A stretch of 49,776 bases of DNA from an uncultured Clostridia bacterium (GCA_947631465.1 CANRLK010000009.1:1-49776), one strand, 5' to 3'. Counted from the stretch's first letter, positions 40,590 to 48,259 are shown. Notes: generated by a model not told the origin, from the sequence alone. Made by a program: numbers and translations.

Positions 40590-40608
40590 ACAAGATAAGG
40601 GAAGAAAG

Positions 40609-41481
40609 ATGGAGAAATTCGAGGAAAAGTACAGGGAATATCAAGGCTTTTTCGAGGGCGAACTCAAAGAATATTGCGCCAAGATGAAGTACTTCCCCAA
40701 GGTCTTGACGGAGAGCATGCGCTATTCCCTGCTCTCGGGGGGCAAACGGGTGCGCCCCGTGCTGCTGTTCGCCGCATTGGAGCTGTTCGGAAAGGAATAT
40801 CGGGACGAAGTCAACTTGGCGATCGCCCTTGAAATGGTGCATACATACTCGCTCATCCATGACGATTTGCCCGCAATGGACAACGACGATTTTCGGCGGG
40901 GGAATCCGTCGAGCCACAAGGTGTTCGGCGAGGCAAATGCGATCTTGGCGGGCGACGCGCTCTTGAACGAGGCGTTCGTGCTGCTTTTGCAAGAGGCGGG
41001 ACGGGGCGAAGAAGTTCGGCGCGCCGCATATCACTTAGCCCGCGCCGCGGGCGCAGAGGGCATGGTCGCGGGACAGTCCGCCGATCTTCTCTATGAGGGA
41101 AAGGACGTCTCGGGGGATGAGCTCGATTTCATCTATTTGCATAAGACGAGCAAGCTCATTGCGGCTCCCGTCGTGATGGCGGCGATCCTCGCGGGCGCGG
41201 ATGAAACGCTCGCCGAGAAATTCGGCTTGGAACTTGGGCGGCTGTTCCAGATCACCGACGACCTTCTCGACGTGAAGGGCGACAGCGCGCGCGTCGGCAA
41301 GACCCTCGGGAAAGACGAACAAGAGGACAAGGCGACCTGCGTCAAAGTCTATGGCGTGGAACGATGCGAACTTCTCGCCGATGAATGTGCGGCAAAGTGC
41401 CTGAAATTGCTCGATAAATTCAACGGAGAACCAAATTTTCTGCGCGGGATGGTCGATCTCGTGCGCAGTCGGGATAACTGA
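40609..41481 (+). CDS. ispA: polyprenyl (farnesyl/geranylgeranyl) diphosphate synthase IspA
   Basis: A 290-residue prenyltransferase. The first Asp-rich motif DDLPAMD is at residues 85-91 and the second DDLLD at 217-221. The GGKRVRP IPP-site loop lies near 44-50. Next to dxs it supplies precursors for undecaprenyl phosphate and other isoprenoids. The GGGAAGAAAG before the ATG is a plausible ribosome-binding site, partly preceded by palindrome copy C. Confidence 0.96.
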   Translation: MEKFEEKYREYQGFFEGELKEYCAKMKYFPKVLTESMRYSLLSGGKRVRPVLLFAALELFGKEYRDEVNLAIALEMVHTYSLIHDDLPAMDNDDFRRGNPSSHKVFGEANAILAGDALLNEAFVLLLQEAGRGEEVRRAAYHLARAAGAEGMVAGQSADLLYEGKDVSGDELDFIYLHKTSKLIAAPVVMAAILAGADETLAEKFGLELGRLFQITDDLLDVKGDSARVGKTLGKDEQEDKATCVKVYGVERCELLADECAAKCLKLLDKFNGEPNFLRGMVDLVRSRDN

Positions 41482-41483
41482 AC

Positions 41484-43235
41484 ATGAAATCTTGGACGGA
41501 CAGGGAGCTGAAAGAGGCTTCCCTTTCTCAATTAAACGGGGTTTGCGAGGAACTGCGGCGGGAGATCTTCTCCACGGTCTCCGAGTGCGGGGGGCATCTC
41601 TCGTCCAACCTCGGCGCGGTGGAGCTCACGGTCGCCCTGCACAGGGTGTTCGATTTTCCGCGCGATAAGATCGTATTTGACGTGGGGCATCAGTGCTATG
41701 CCCACAAATTGCTCTCGGGGAGAGCGGAACAGTTCCACACCCTTCGGAAGCGCGGCGGCATTTCGGGCTTTCCCAAGCGCGAGGAGAGCGAGTACGATTG
41801 CTACAACACGGGGCATGCGGGCACGGCGGTCTCGGCGGCGCTCGGGCTCTCCAAGGCGCGCGATCTCAACGGCGAAAATTTCGACGTCATCGCCCTCGTC
41901 GGCGACGGCGCGTTCAATAACGGGCTCATCTATGAGGCGCTGTCAAGCCTCAAAATCCTGAACAGCCGCATTTTGATCATTCTCAACGATAACGGCATGT
42001 CTATCTCGCCGACCGTTGGGGGAATGCACGAGATATTGAATAATTTGAAGTCAAGTTCGAAGGATTTTCAAGCGGATTTCGAGGGCGGCGACCCCGATGT
42101 GCGGGTATTTGAGCGGTTCGGGCTGAAATACATGGGGGTCGTGGACGGGAATGATCTGAAAAAGATCGTGCCTGCGCTTTCGGCGGCAAAGGACGCGCTG
42201 AAAGAGGGGAGCGTCTTGCTGCATGTGACGACGAAGAAGGGGTGCGGGTATCCGTTTTGCGAGAACGCGCCGATGGAGACGCACGGCGTGAGCCCGTCGG
42301 GGAGCGCGAAGAAAGAGTATTCGGCGGCGCTCGGCGAGGAACTCATGGCGCTTGCGGGGAAGGATGAGAAGATCGTCGCGGTCACGGCGGCAATGACGGA
42401 CAGTTTGGGACTGCGCCCGTTTTTTGAAAAATATCCCGACCGCGGGTTTGACGTGGGCATTTGCGAGGAACACGCGGCGGTGCTCTGCGCTTCGATGGCG
42501 GCAGGGGGGATGAAGCCGTATTTTGCAATTTATTCAACGTTTTTACAGCGCGCGTTTGATGAGATCATCCATGATATTTGCGCGCAGAAATTGCCCGTGA
42601 CGTTTTGTATCGATCGGGCGGGGGTATCGGGCGCGGACGGGGAGACCCATCAAGGCGTGTTTGATTTGAGTTTTCTTTCGATGATCCCGAACTTGACGGT
42701 GGCGATTCCGAAGGATATCGGAGAATTTCGGGCGATGATCAGAAGAAGCGCGGATTTTCGGATGCCGCTTGCGATCCGTTATCCCCGAGAGGGCACGGAA
42801 GGGGAAATTTCCGAGGTCGAAATTGGGAAATTTGAGGTTTTACATAGTACTATGTCTGACATAGTATTGCTTGCGGCGGGGGAGCGGTGCTTAAAAATCG
42901 CTTGGAATGTGCGCGAGATGATGCTGAAAGCGGGAGTGGACGTGATGATCGTGAACGCGCGGTTTTTGCGTCCGCTGGATGAGGAGTTGCTTTCGGAGTT
43001 GAAGGAACGGGACATTTATACCATTGAGGACAATGTGAAGATCGGGGGCTTGGGAGACGCGGTGGCGCGGTTTTATCGGCAAAAGGGGCTCAAAACGCGG
43101 GTGAGAAGTTTCGGGTTTGAGGACGGATTTATCCCGCACGGAACGCCCGCGGAATTGATGGAGGAGTTCGGGCTCTCTGCGAAAGAAATCGCCAAAGAAA
43201 TTATTTCGCGCACCCGTTCCCGCGGGAAGGAATAA
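41484..43235 (+). CDS. dxs: 1-deoxy-D-xylulose-5-phosphate synthase, carrying an in-frame palindrome
   Basis: A 583-residue TPP enzyme making DXP from pyruvate and glyceraldehyde-3-phosphate. The GHQCYAHKLLSGR, TPP loop GDGAFNNGLIYEA and GICEEHAAVLCASMAAGGMKP are present. Codons 453-461 (LHSTMSDIV) come from the dispersed palindrome and fall in the turn between the GKFEVL strand and DIVLLAAGE, where family members have about seven variable residues. The net length change is small. It is two bases after ispA. No strong Shine-Dalgarno is seen. Confidence 0.97.
   Translation: MKSWTDRELKEASLSQLNGVCEELRREIFSTVSECGGHLSSNLGAVELTVALHRVFDFPRDKIVFDVGHQCYAHKLLSGRAEQFHTLRKRGGISGFPKREESEYDCYNTGHAGTAVSAALGLSKARDLNGENFDVIALVGDGAFNNGLIYEALSSLKILNSRILIILNDNGMSISPTVGGMHEILNNLKSSSKDFQADFEGGDPDVRVFERFGLKYMGVVDGNDLKKIVPALSAAKDALKEGSVLLHVTTKKGCGYPFCENAPMETHGVSPSGSAKKEYSAALGEELMALAGKDEKIVAVTAAMTDSLGLRPFFEKYPDRGFDVGICEEHAAVLCASMAAGGMKPYFAIYSTFLQRAFDEIIHDICAQKLPVTFCIDRAGVSGADGETHQGVFDLSFLSMIPNLTVAIPKDIGEFRAMIRRSADFRMPLAIRYPREGTEGEISEVEIGKFEVLHSTMSDIVLLAAGERCLKIAWNVREMMLKAGVDVMIVNARFLRPLDEELLSELKERDIYTIEDNVKIGGLGDAVARFYRQKGLKTRVRSFGFEDGFIPHGTPAELMEEFGLSAKEIAKEIISRTRSRGKE
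42843..42866. repeat. dispersed palindrome, copy D (inside dxs)
   Basis: CATAGTACTATG overlapping the perfect palindrome TACTATGTCTGACATAGTA (42848-42866). CAT begins at codon 454 of dxs, the same phase as in copies A and B. Confidence 0.9.
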
Positions 43236-43254
43236 GAGGCTTTTGTATTCTTTC

Positions 43255-43700
43255 TTGCTGTACCTTTTGGGAGAGTGTGCGTTTTGCGCCTTGCCGTTTG
43301 CGGCTGAATGCAAGAAAGGTTTTGTTCTTTTAAGAGCATAAAAGTTTTATGCGAGCCCTTGTTGTATTATTTCGTTCTTCTTTTTTCACGCTTGAAAAAT
43401 CGTGAATCACGCATATTATCGACCCGTCGTTAATTGCAAACGAGCCCGCTGCGGCGCAAGGAGAACGCCGCAGCCCCTCGCACAGCCAGTGCTCATGTCG
43501 CGGCGCAGTTCGCAGCCCACTGGGCTGTCGAACAGAAATTGCGCCGCTCCACCTGCGATGTGTCCCGAACCCCGCAGCGCTTTTTTTCGAACTTTTGCGC
43601 CTTCACTTTCTGCGCCGCCGCGAAGTGAAGCTCACCGTAACCCGACGAGGGCGGCGCATCGGAAATCCGAACCTCACCGCCTTGCTCGGGTGAGAACGGT
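43255..43700 (-). repeat. composite dispersed repeat, inverted (43-kb island)
   Basis: Reverse complement of the 32.4/32.9-kb composite: an inverted TTGCTGT unit (about 43261-43280), an inverted Leu-rich-like TGCAAGAAAGG / AAAGTTTTATG unit (43310-43350), GTTCTTCTTTTTTCACGCTT (43372-43391), the TTAATTGCAAACGAGCCCGC unit (43429-43448), the CAGCCCACTGGGCTGTCGAA module (43499-43553) and the ACCTGCGATGTGTCCCGAAC / GCGGCGCATCG module (43553-43690). Order and orientation support one ancestral composite. Confidence 0.8.
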
Positions 43701-43802
43701 CGCCCCACAGTCCACTTGAATTGGGCAAGGCGATGCCCGTTTCTTGGAAAGTGGCGCGTTTTTTGCGCCGAGGGGGGCTTCGCAGACGAACTTGTAAATA
43801 AT

Positions 43803-44057
43803 GTAACCCCCCCTCAGCCGCTCCGCGTTGCTTTGCGGCGGTCGCCCCCGCCGCAAGTCCGCCTCGCCACCAGCTCGGCTGTACTCGCCTTCGGCTCGTG
43901 CGCCTCACATGGAATAACAATAGAATGGCTCATCTTCGCATTGCAGCTCACAGCCCACTGGGCTGTCGAACAGAAGTTGCGCCGCTCCACCCCTATTTCA
44001 GAGGGGGAGCCAAGATGAGGACTGAACTTGTTGCCTCCCCTCAAAGGGGCAGCCAAG
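43803..44057 (-). repeat. dispersed CTTGGCTCC element(s), minus orientation
   Basis: ACCCCCCCTCAG at the left, the GCCGCAAGTCCGCCTCGCCA stretch also present at 3578, the TACTCGCCTTCGGCTCGTGC unit, the ACTGGGCTGTCGAACAGAAG module, then GGGGGAGCCAAG. A truncated second copy ends at 44057 (GGGGCAGCCAAG). Together with the previous entry it fills the gap between dxs and tlyA. Confidence 0.8.
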
Positions 44058-44202
44058 ATGAGCATTTACATGCCGCTTTACCCTAAAATCAAAAGGGTTG
44101 CCAAGAAGGGACGGCTTTATATCCATATATTCTTAAAAAGAATCGAAAATTCACGCAAAGGCTTTTATATATACATCTTTACATCAAACTCAAAGGAAAC
44201 TT

Positions 44203-44967
44203 ATGCGCGCGGATAAATTTTTTGCAGAAAAATTCGGCTCTCGCTCCAAGGCGCAAGACGTGCTCAAACGCGGGCTCATCCTTCGGAACGGAAAGATTCT
44301 CTCTCCCTCCGACGAGGTATCTCCCGCCGATTCTTTCACTTTTCTCGATTCCCCGCGCTTCGTCTCCCAAGGCGGATATAAGCTCGAACGCGCTTTCCTC
44401 GCCTTTCACGAATCCCCGTCGGGCGAAACCTTTGCCGACCTCGGCGCAAGCACAGGCGGGTTCTGCGATTGCCTCCTGCGCTTCGGCGCAAGCCATGTCT
44501 TTTGCGTGGACGTCGGCGAAAACCAGCTCGAACCCGCGCTCCAAGCCGACCCCCGCGTCACCGTCATGGACAACCGTAACGCCCGCTTTCTCACCCCCGC
44601 CGACTTTCCCTGCACGCTCGACGGCATCGTGGGCGATCTCAGCTTCATCTCCCTGCGCCTCATCCTGCCCGTCGTCTATTCTCTGCTCCCCCAAAACGGC
44701 AGGGCGTTTTTGCTCTTCAAACCGCAGTTCGAATGCGGCCGCAGTCTCTCGTCAAAAAGCGGCATCTGCCCGCTCCGTCTGCACCCCGCGCTCCTTGCCG
44801 AATTTTATGACTTCTGCAAAGCGCTTTCTTTCATCCCCCAAAATATCGTCAATGCTCCCGTCCGCCCCAAGAAAAATATCGAGTATCTCCTCTTCTTCGT
44901 CAAGGGCAAAGACGGACTCTCTAAAGCAGAATTTCTCTCCCGCGCCGAGAAAATCTCGGAAAATTAA
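44203..44967 (+). CDS. tlyA: TlyA-family rRNA 2'-O-methyltransferase
   Basis: A 254-residue protein. The N-terminal S4 RNA-binding domain (MRADKFFAEKFGSRSKAQDVLKRG, about 1-60) is followed by an FtsJ/RrmJ-type Rossmann domain with DLGASTGGFCDCLL as SAM motif I. TlyA proteins methylate cytidine 2'-O in 16S and/or 23S rRNA and affect capreomycin sensitivity in mycobacteria. In Clostridia tlyA normally abuts dxs; here a repeat island of about 970 bases separates them. AAAGGAAACTT precedes the ATG. Confidence 0.95.
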   Translation: MRADKFFAEKFGSRSKAQDVLKRGLILRNGKILSPSDEVSPADSFTFLDSPRFVSQGGYKLERAFLAFHESPSGETFADLGASTGGFCDCLLRFGASHVFCVDVGENQLEPALQADPRVTVMDNRNARFLTPADFPCTLDGIVGDLSFISLRLILPVVYSLLPQNGRAFLLFKPQFECGRSLSSKSGICPLRLHPALLAEFYDFCKALSFIPQNIVNAPVRPKKNIEYLLFFVKGKDGLSKAEFLSRAEKISEN

Positions 44968-44977
44968 CAAAATTTTG

Positions 44978-45005
44978 TTGCATTTCTCACTTTTTATAGT
45001 ATAAT
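44978..45005 (+). promoter_or_regulatory. probable sigma-A promoter for the GH18-like lipoprotein
   Basis: TTGCAT (44978-44983), 16-base spacer, TATAAT (45000-45005). An upstream AACAAAATTTTGTT palindrome (44966-44979) overlaps its -35 and the tlyA stop and could be an operator. The leader to ATG 45145 is about 130 bases. Confidence 0.6.
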
Positions 45006-45036
45006 TGAAGATGATTTAAGGAAATCCTTCGCCATA

Positions 45037-45135
45037 ATGGGCTTTCTCATGGGCTTCTGTATGTTTTTTACGTGCCCGCCCGCGCCCGTCAACGCGAATA
45101 CGCCGTTCCGTTTATCGAAAAATCCAAAAATTTGA
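45037..45135 (+). CDS. possible 32-residue leader peptide
   Basis: A short frame in the leader of the lipoprotein gene, beginning MGFLMGFCMFF (hydrophobic) and ending within the GAGGAG ribosome-binding site of the next gene. AAGG lies about 14 bases upstream of its ATG. It might be an attenuating leader peptide or a small secreted peptide; it may equally be chance. Confidence 0.25.
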   Translation: MGFLMGFCMFFTCPPAPVNANTPFRLSKNPKI

Positions 45136-45144
45136 GGAGATCTT

Positions 45145-46461
45145 ATGAAACCCAACAAACTCGTTCGCCTTTTCACTGCGCTCTTGCTCGCGCTCGTCTT
45201 GTGCCTTGCCTGCGCCTGTGACAACCATTCTTCAACGGACGACTCGTCCAACCAAGACGACACCCAATCTACCCCTTCGGATGATCAAGATCAAGAGGGA
45301 AGCCAAGACGAGGACAAAAAAGACCCGTCGGGCAGCGAAGGTCAAGGAAGCCAGGGTCAACAGGGAAGTCAAGGCAGCCAGGGCGGGGATGAAAAAGACC
45401 CGTCGGGCAGTGAAAGTCAAGGCAGTCAAGGTCAACAAGGAAGCCAAGGCGATCAAGGCGGGGATGAAAAAGAACCGTCGGGTAGCGAAGGTCAAGGAAG
45501 CCAAGGTCAACAGGGAAGCCAAGGTAGTCAAGAGGGGAATGAAGGCGGGGAGATCGCCATTCCCGAATGGAAGGGAGAGTGGGTCTCGGCGATCTTCGGC
45601 GGAGGACCGTTTGTCGAAGGAAAGCAGTCGGTGCTGGATGATGTGACCTCGTCGGGGTTCAATACGATCATGATCTGGTCGGTGCATATACATGGCGACG
45701 GGACGCTGTATCTCAACAACACCAAGGCAGTGGACAATGGGGAGCTCGTCATCGGGCAGGCGTCGGTGGAATTTTGGTCCAAGCTGAAAGGTGAGGGTTC
45801 GTCCATCGAGCGCATCGAACTGAGCGTCGGGGCGGGCGGCTGTACCGATTTCGAGGAGATCAAGAAATACGTTGAAAAAGAGGGCACGGGCGAGGAGTCC
45901 GTCCTGTATAAAAATATGCACACGCTCATTGAAGCAACGGGCGCGGACGCGGTCAACTTTGACGACGAGAGCTGTTATGACTTAAATTCTGCGGCGGCGT
46001 TCGGGAAGATGTGCGCGGAGATGGGCATGAAGATCACGTTCTGCCCGTATGTCAACATTGATTTTTGGAGCAAACTCGCAAAAGAGCTCGGAGAGGACGC
46101 GGACAGAGTGTATCTTCAATGTTATTCGGGCGGGCAGCTCAACGATAATCAATATAAGACTTGGTGGAGAGTTTGGGCGCTCTCGACGGGAATGCGGATT
46201 ATCCCGGGCTATTGGTGCGGGACGGGAGCGGGACGCTGCATGGCTTCGACTGTCAAGAGCAAGCTCTCCCGCGAGACGGACTACACGACGGGCGGGTTCA
46301 TGTGGCTTTATGACGACATGATGAAGATGAAATCGCCAAATTCGACGAAGGATTATGCGGCTGCGATCAATGAGGCGAATCCGCACAAGGATGAAGAGAC
46401 GCCCGCTGAGGCGTTTATGAAGGAGCTAAGCGCAGTCCTTCCCGAGAAAAAACGGGGTTGA
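45145..46461 (+). CDS. secreted lipoprotein with GSQG tandem repeats and a GH18-like TIM-barrel domain
   Basis: A 438-residue protein. A lipoprotein-type signal (MKPNKLVRLFTALLLALVLC, Cys23/25) leads into a low-complexity Asp/Ser/Gln/Gly stretch (26-135) containing three 25-residue tandem repeats at 57-131. Residues 140-438 look like a TIM-barrel glycosidase. AVNFDDE (about 270-277) recalls the GH18 DxxDxDxE strand, and FMWLYDDM (about 395) a late barrel strand. I do not assign a substrate; chitinase- or endoglycosidase-like action on glycans is inferred. GAGGAG precedes the ATG. The linker may hold the enzyme away from the cell wall. Confidence 0.8.
   Translation: MKPNKLVRLFTALLLALVLCLACACDNHSSTDDSSNQDDTQSTPSDDQDQEGSQDEDKKDPSGSEGQGSQGQQGSQGSQGGDEKDPSGSESQGSQGQQGSQGDQGGDEKEPSGSEGQGSQGQQGSQGSQEGNEGGEIAIPEWKGEWVSAIFGGGPFVEGKQSVLDDVTSSGFNTIMIWSVHIHGDGTLYLNNTKAVDNGELVIGQASVEFWSKLKGEGSSIERIELSVGAGGCTDFEEIKKYVEKEGTGEESVLYKNMHTLIEATGADAVNFDDESCYDLNSAAAFGKMCAEMGMKITFCPYVNIDFWSKLAKELGEDADRVYLQCYSGGQLNDNQYKTWWRVWALSTGMRIIPGYWCGTGAGRCMASTVKSKLSRETDYTTGGFMWLYDDMMKMKSPNSTKDYAAAINEANPHKDEETPAEAFMKELSAVLPEKKRG
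45313..45537 (+). repeat. three tandem 75-base coding repeats
   Basis: Three units of 75 bases (45313-45387, 45388-45462, 45463-45537) encode the D-(E/K)-K-(D/E)-P-S-G-S-E...G-S-Q-G repeats. Units differ at a few codons (S/G, D/S, E/G). The unit is a multiple of three, so copy-number change would keep the frame. Confidence 0.9.
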
Positions 46462-46480
46462 GCTCGGTACGCGCTTAAAT

Positions 46481-46577
46481 CTTGGCTCCCCCCTCGGAAG
46501 GCGCGCTGCTTTTGCCCTCCCTTGGCTCCCCCTGAGAGGGGGAGCTGTCGAGGCAAAGCCGAGACTGAGGGGGTGTA
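46481..46577 (+). repeat. CTTGGCTCC elements, one truncated by the next
   Basis: A first copy starts at 46481 and is interrupted; a complete second copy runs 46521-46577 and ends CTGAGGGGGTGT. The second has the same GAGGCAAAGCCGAGACTGAG end as 33301-33360. Confidence 0.8.
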
Positions 46578-46639
46578 ACTTTTGTTTAAGAGCTCAATTG
46601 CCCCTTATAGGAACAGCAAGTAGGGGTGACGTTCACCCA

Positions 46640-47017
46640 AGCAAGGCAGAAAGTTGAAATATGCGATGCGCCGCCCTCGTCGGGTTACGGCGAGTTTCAC
46701 TTTGCGGCGGCGCAGGGAGTGAATGCGCAAGGGCACGCAAAAAAAGCGTTGCGGGGTTCGGGACACATCGCAAGTGTCCCGAGCCTTTTTTGCTTCTTTT
46801 TTCAGCATTGAAAAAAGAAGAACTAAATGAAACAAAAGAGCACGCCTGAAACTTTCATGCTCATTGAAAATCCAACCTATTTTGCATTAAGCTGCCGCGC
46901 GGCAAATTGGGTAGAGCACATTGCACATCTATTATCAATATTTTCATGCAAGAACTTTACACCCCTTTCCCCCTCGTTTCACTCGGGTACTTTCCCCTCG
47001 AAAAGGGGACAGCAAGG
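46640..47017 (+). repeat. composite dispersed repeat (46.6-kb island)
   Basis: Same modules, same order and orientation as 32487-33100: ATGCGATGCGCCGCCC, GGGGTTCGGGACACATCGCA, TTTTCAGCATTGAAAAAAGA, the CATGCTCATTGAAAATCC / TTGCATTAAGC unit with a GCCGCGCGGC hairpin, then an inverted ACTTTCCCCTCGAAAAGGGG unit. Peptide frames across it (for example TFMLIE) are conserved only loosely and carry no start logic. Confidence 0.8.
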
Positions 47018-47090
47018 GAAAAGGACAGACGTTGCGCCGCTCCACCCCACAATGGGGACAGCGAGAGAAGGCGCAAGCCGCCCGCCCCCC

Positions 47091-47144
47091 CTTGGCTCCC
47101 CCTCTGGAATAGGGGGAGCTGCCGCGAAAGCGGCTGAGGGGGTG
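47091..47144 (+). repeat. CTTGGCTCC element
   Basis: CTTGGCTCCCCCTCTGGAAT followed by the complementary GGGGGAGCT and a CCGCGAAAGCGGCTGAGGGG end, so it folds into two consecutive hairpins. Confidence 0.85.
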
Positions 47145-47224
47145 TGCCTCAATAAACAAATCTCCCGCAACTTCTAAGGCGCAAAAAGCGTATAAAACCG
47201 CGAAGTTTTTCCCAAATTATAGGC

Positions 47225-47356
47225 ATGGACAAGATCAAAAATGACCCGATGGGAAAGACGAGAGAGGAACGGGAAAGCTGTTTTCCCGAAGCAAAACGCG
47301 GGGAGATCCGTTCGCGCGGTCCGCGCGGTCCGCGCCGCGGGGGGGACGCCGCATGA
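47225..47356 (+). CDS. possible 43-residue ORF coupled to spoVAC
   Basis: ATG 47225, TGA overlapping the spoVAC start (ATGA). The product is strongly charged, with a KTREERES stretch and an Arg/Gly/Pro-rich end (RGPRGPRRGG). Its ribosome-binding site is poor (AGG directly before ATG). It may be a small spore protein, or serve only for coupling. Confidence 0.35.
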   Translation: MDKIKNDPMGKTREERESCFPEAKRGEIRSRGPRGPRRGGDAA

Positions 47357-47808
47357 CGGGAAAATCACGCGAAAATTACAATAAGAACTACATCGACTAT
47401 GTCAGTTCCTTCGACCCGCCGACCAAACACTTCCAAACGTGCAGCCGCGCGTTCTTGGTCGGGGGATTTATCTGCTGTATCGGACAGTTCTTTCGCTTCC
47501 TGCTCGAATATGCGGGACTTTCGGGGGATGAGCTCGCAGGCACGGTCTCCGTCATTCTCATCTTCCTCGGCACTTTTTTGACGGGACTTGGCGTATATGA
47601 TCGGATCGGCAAAAACGCGGGCGCGGGAAGCATCGTGCCCATCACAGGCTTTGCCAATTCCGTCGCATCGCCCGCCATCGAGTTCAAGACCGAGGGCTAC
47701 GTCTACGGTATGGCGGCGAAAATGTTCATCGTCGCAGGTCCGATCATCGTGTTCGGCGTGAGCGCGGGTGCGGCCGTCGGGCTCATCTATTGGCTTTTGG
47801 CGCTTTGA
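47353..47808 (+). CDS. spoVAC: stage V sporulation protein AC (dipicolinate channel component)
   Basis: A 151-residue membrane protein close to Bacillus SpoVAC, with AFLVGGFICCIGQFF, TGLGVYDRIGKNAGAGSIVPITGFANS and FKTEGYVYGMAAKMF as shared stretches. It has about four transmembrane segments. SpoVAC is a membrane-tension-gated channel for dipicolinate release and uptake. Its usual partners spoVAD and spoVAE do not follow; the next genes are unrelated. Confidence 0.95.
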   Translation: MTGKSRENYNKNYIDYVSSFDPPTKHFQTCSRAFLVGGFICCIGQFFRFLLEYAGLSGDELAGTVSVILIFLGTFLTGLGVYDRIGKNAGAGSIVPITGFANSVASPAIEFKTEGYVYGMAAKMFIVAGPIIVFGVSAGAAVGLIYWLLAL

Positions 47809-47862
47809 CGACCCGTTTTTGCCGTCAACGGTTTGAAATCGCAAAAAATTTTTCGAAAACGG

Positions 47863-47891
47863 TTGTAAAATCTTTTGCTTTGTGATACAAT
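47863..47891 (+). promoter_or_regulatory. extended sigma-A promoter for the DUF1858 gene
   Basis: TTGTAA (47863-47868), 17-base spacer, TACAAT (47886-47891) with TGA (TGn) before the -10. Followed by AAGGAGTG before ATG 47922. Confidence 0.75.
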
Positions 47892-47921
47892 CATGGTTAG
47901 AAAATACAAGGAGTGAAAATA

Positions 47922-48119
47922 ATGGCTAAAATTACGAAGGACACTTTGATCGCAGATTGCCTCGAACTCAATCCCGACGCGCCCGAGATCTTGATGGAGG
48001 CGGGAATGCACTGTTTCGGCTGCGCGCTGGCGCAGAACGAGACCATCGAACAGGCGGTCGCCGTTCACGGCGAGGACTTGACCGCCTTGCTGGAAAAGCT
48101 CAACGCGGGTCTGCAATAA
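47922..48119 (+). CDS. DUF1858-domain protein
   Basis: A 65-residue DUF1858 protein with the N-terminal AKITKDTLIADCLELNPDAPEILMEAGMHCFGC signature including the paired Cys (HCFGC). Stand-alone forms occur widely in anaerobes and are often near disulfide or hydrogenase proteins; the function is not known. The start has AAGGAGTG. A strong terminator follows. Confidence 0.9.
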   Translation: MAKITKDTLIADCLELNPDAPEILMEAGMHCFGCALAQNETIEQAVAVHGEDLTALLEKLNAGLQ

Positions 48120-48128
48120 GCAATCACG

Positions 48129-48156
48129 CCCCCTGCCTTGAAAAGCAGGGGGTTTT
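48129..48156 (+). terminator. rho-independent terminator
   Basis: CCCCCTGC pairs with GCAGGGGG around CTTGAAAA, followed by TTTT. A second stem (48162-48182, CCGCTTCTTT with AAAGAGGCGG) follows directly. Confidence 0.9.
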
Positions 48157-48259
48157 CAAAACCGCTTCTTTCAAAGAGGCGGAAAATTTCGTCTGCCGAT
48201 TAGACCCCCGTCCTGCGGGGTATCATTGTTATGAAAGTATTTTTTCGGAGGGAGCGCGC

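Noticed and set aside
42843-42866. Palindrome copies as terminal repeats of an insertion sequence
   Set aside because: No transposase or paired second end near any copy; distances between copies are kilobases of ordinary genes.
46827-47177. 116-codon frame in the 46.8-kb island, with a TFMLIE start similar to peptides in two other islands
   Set aside because: The peptide similarity follows from DNA repeat similarity; substitutions do not favour third codon positions and the frames diverge downstream.
47190-47221. Sigma-G promoter before spoVAC (GTATA ... AATTATA)
   Set aside because: The hexamers fit loosely but the 20-base spacer is too long for sigma-G and the -10 touches the small ORF start.
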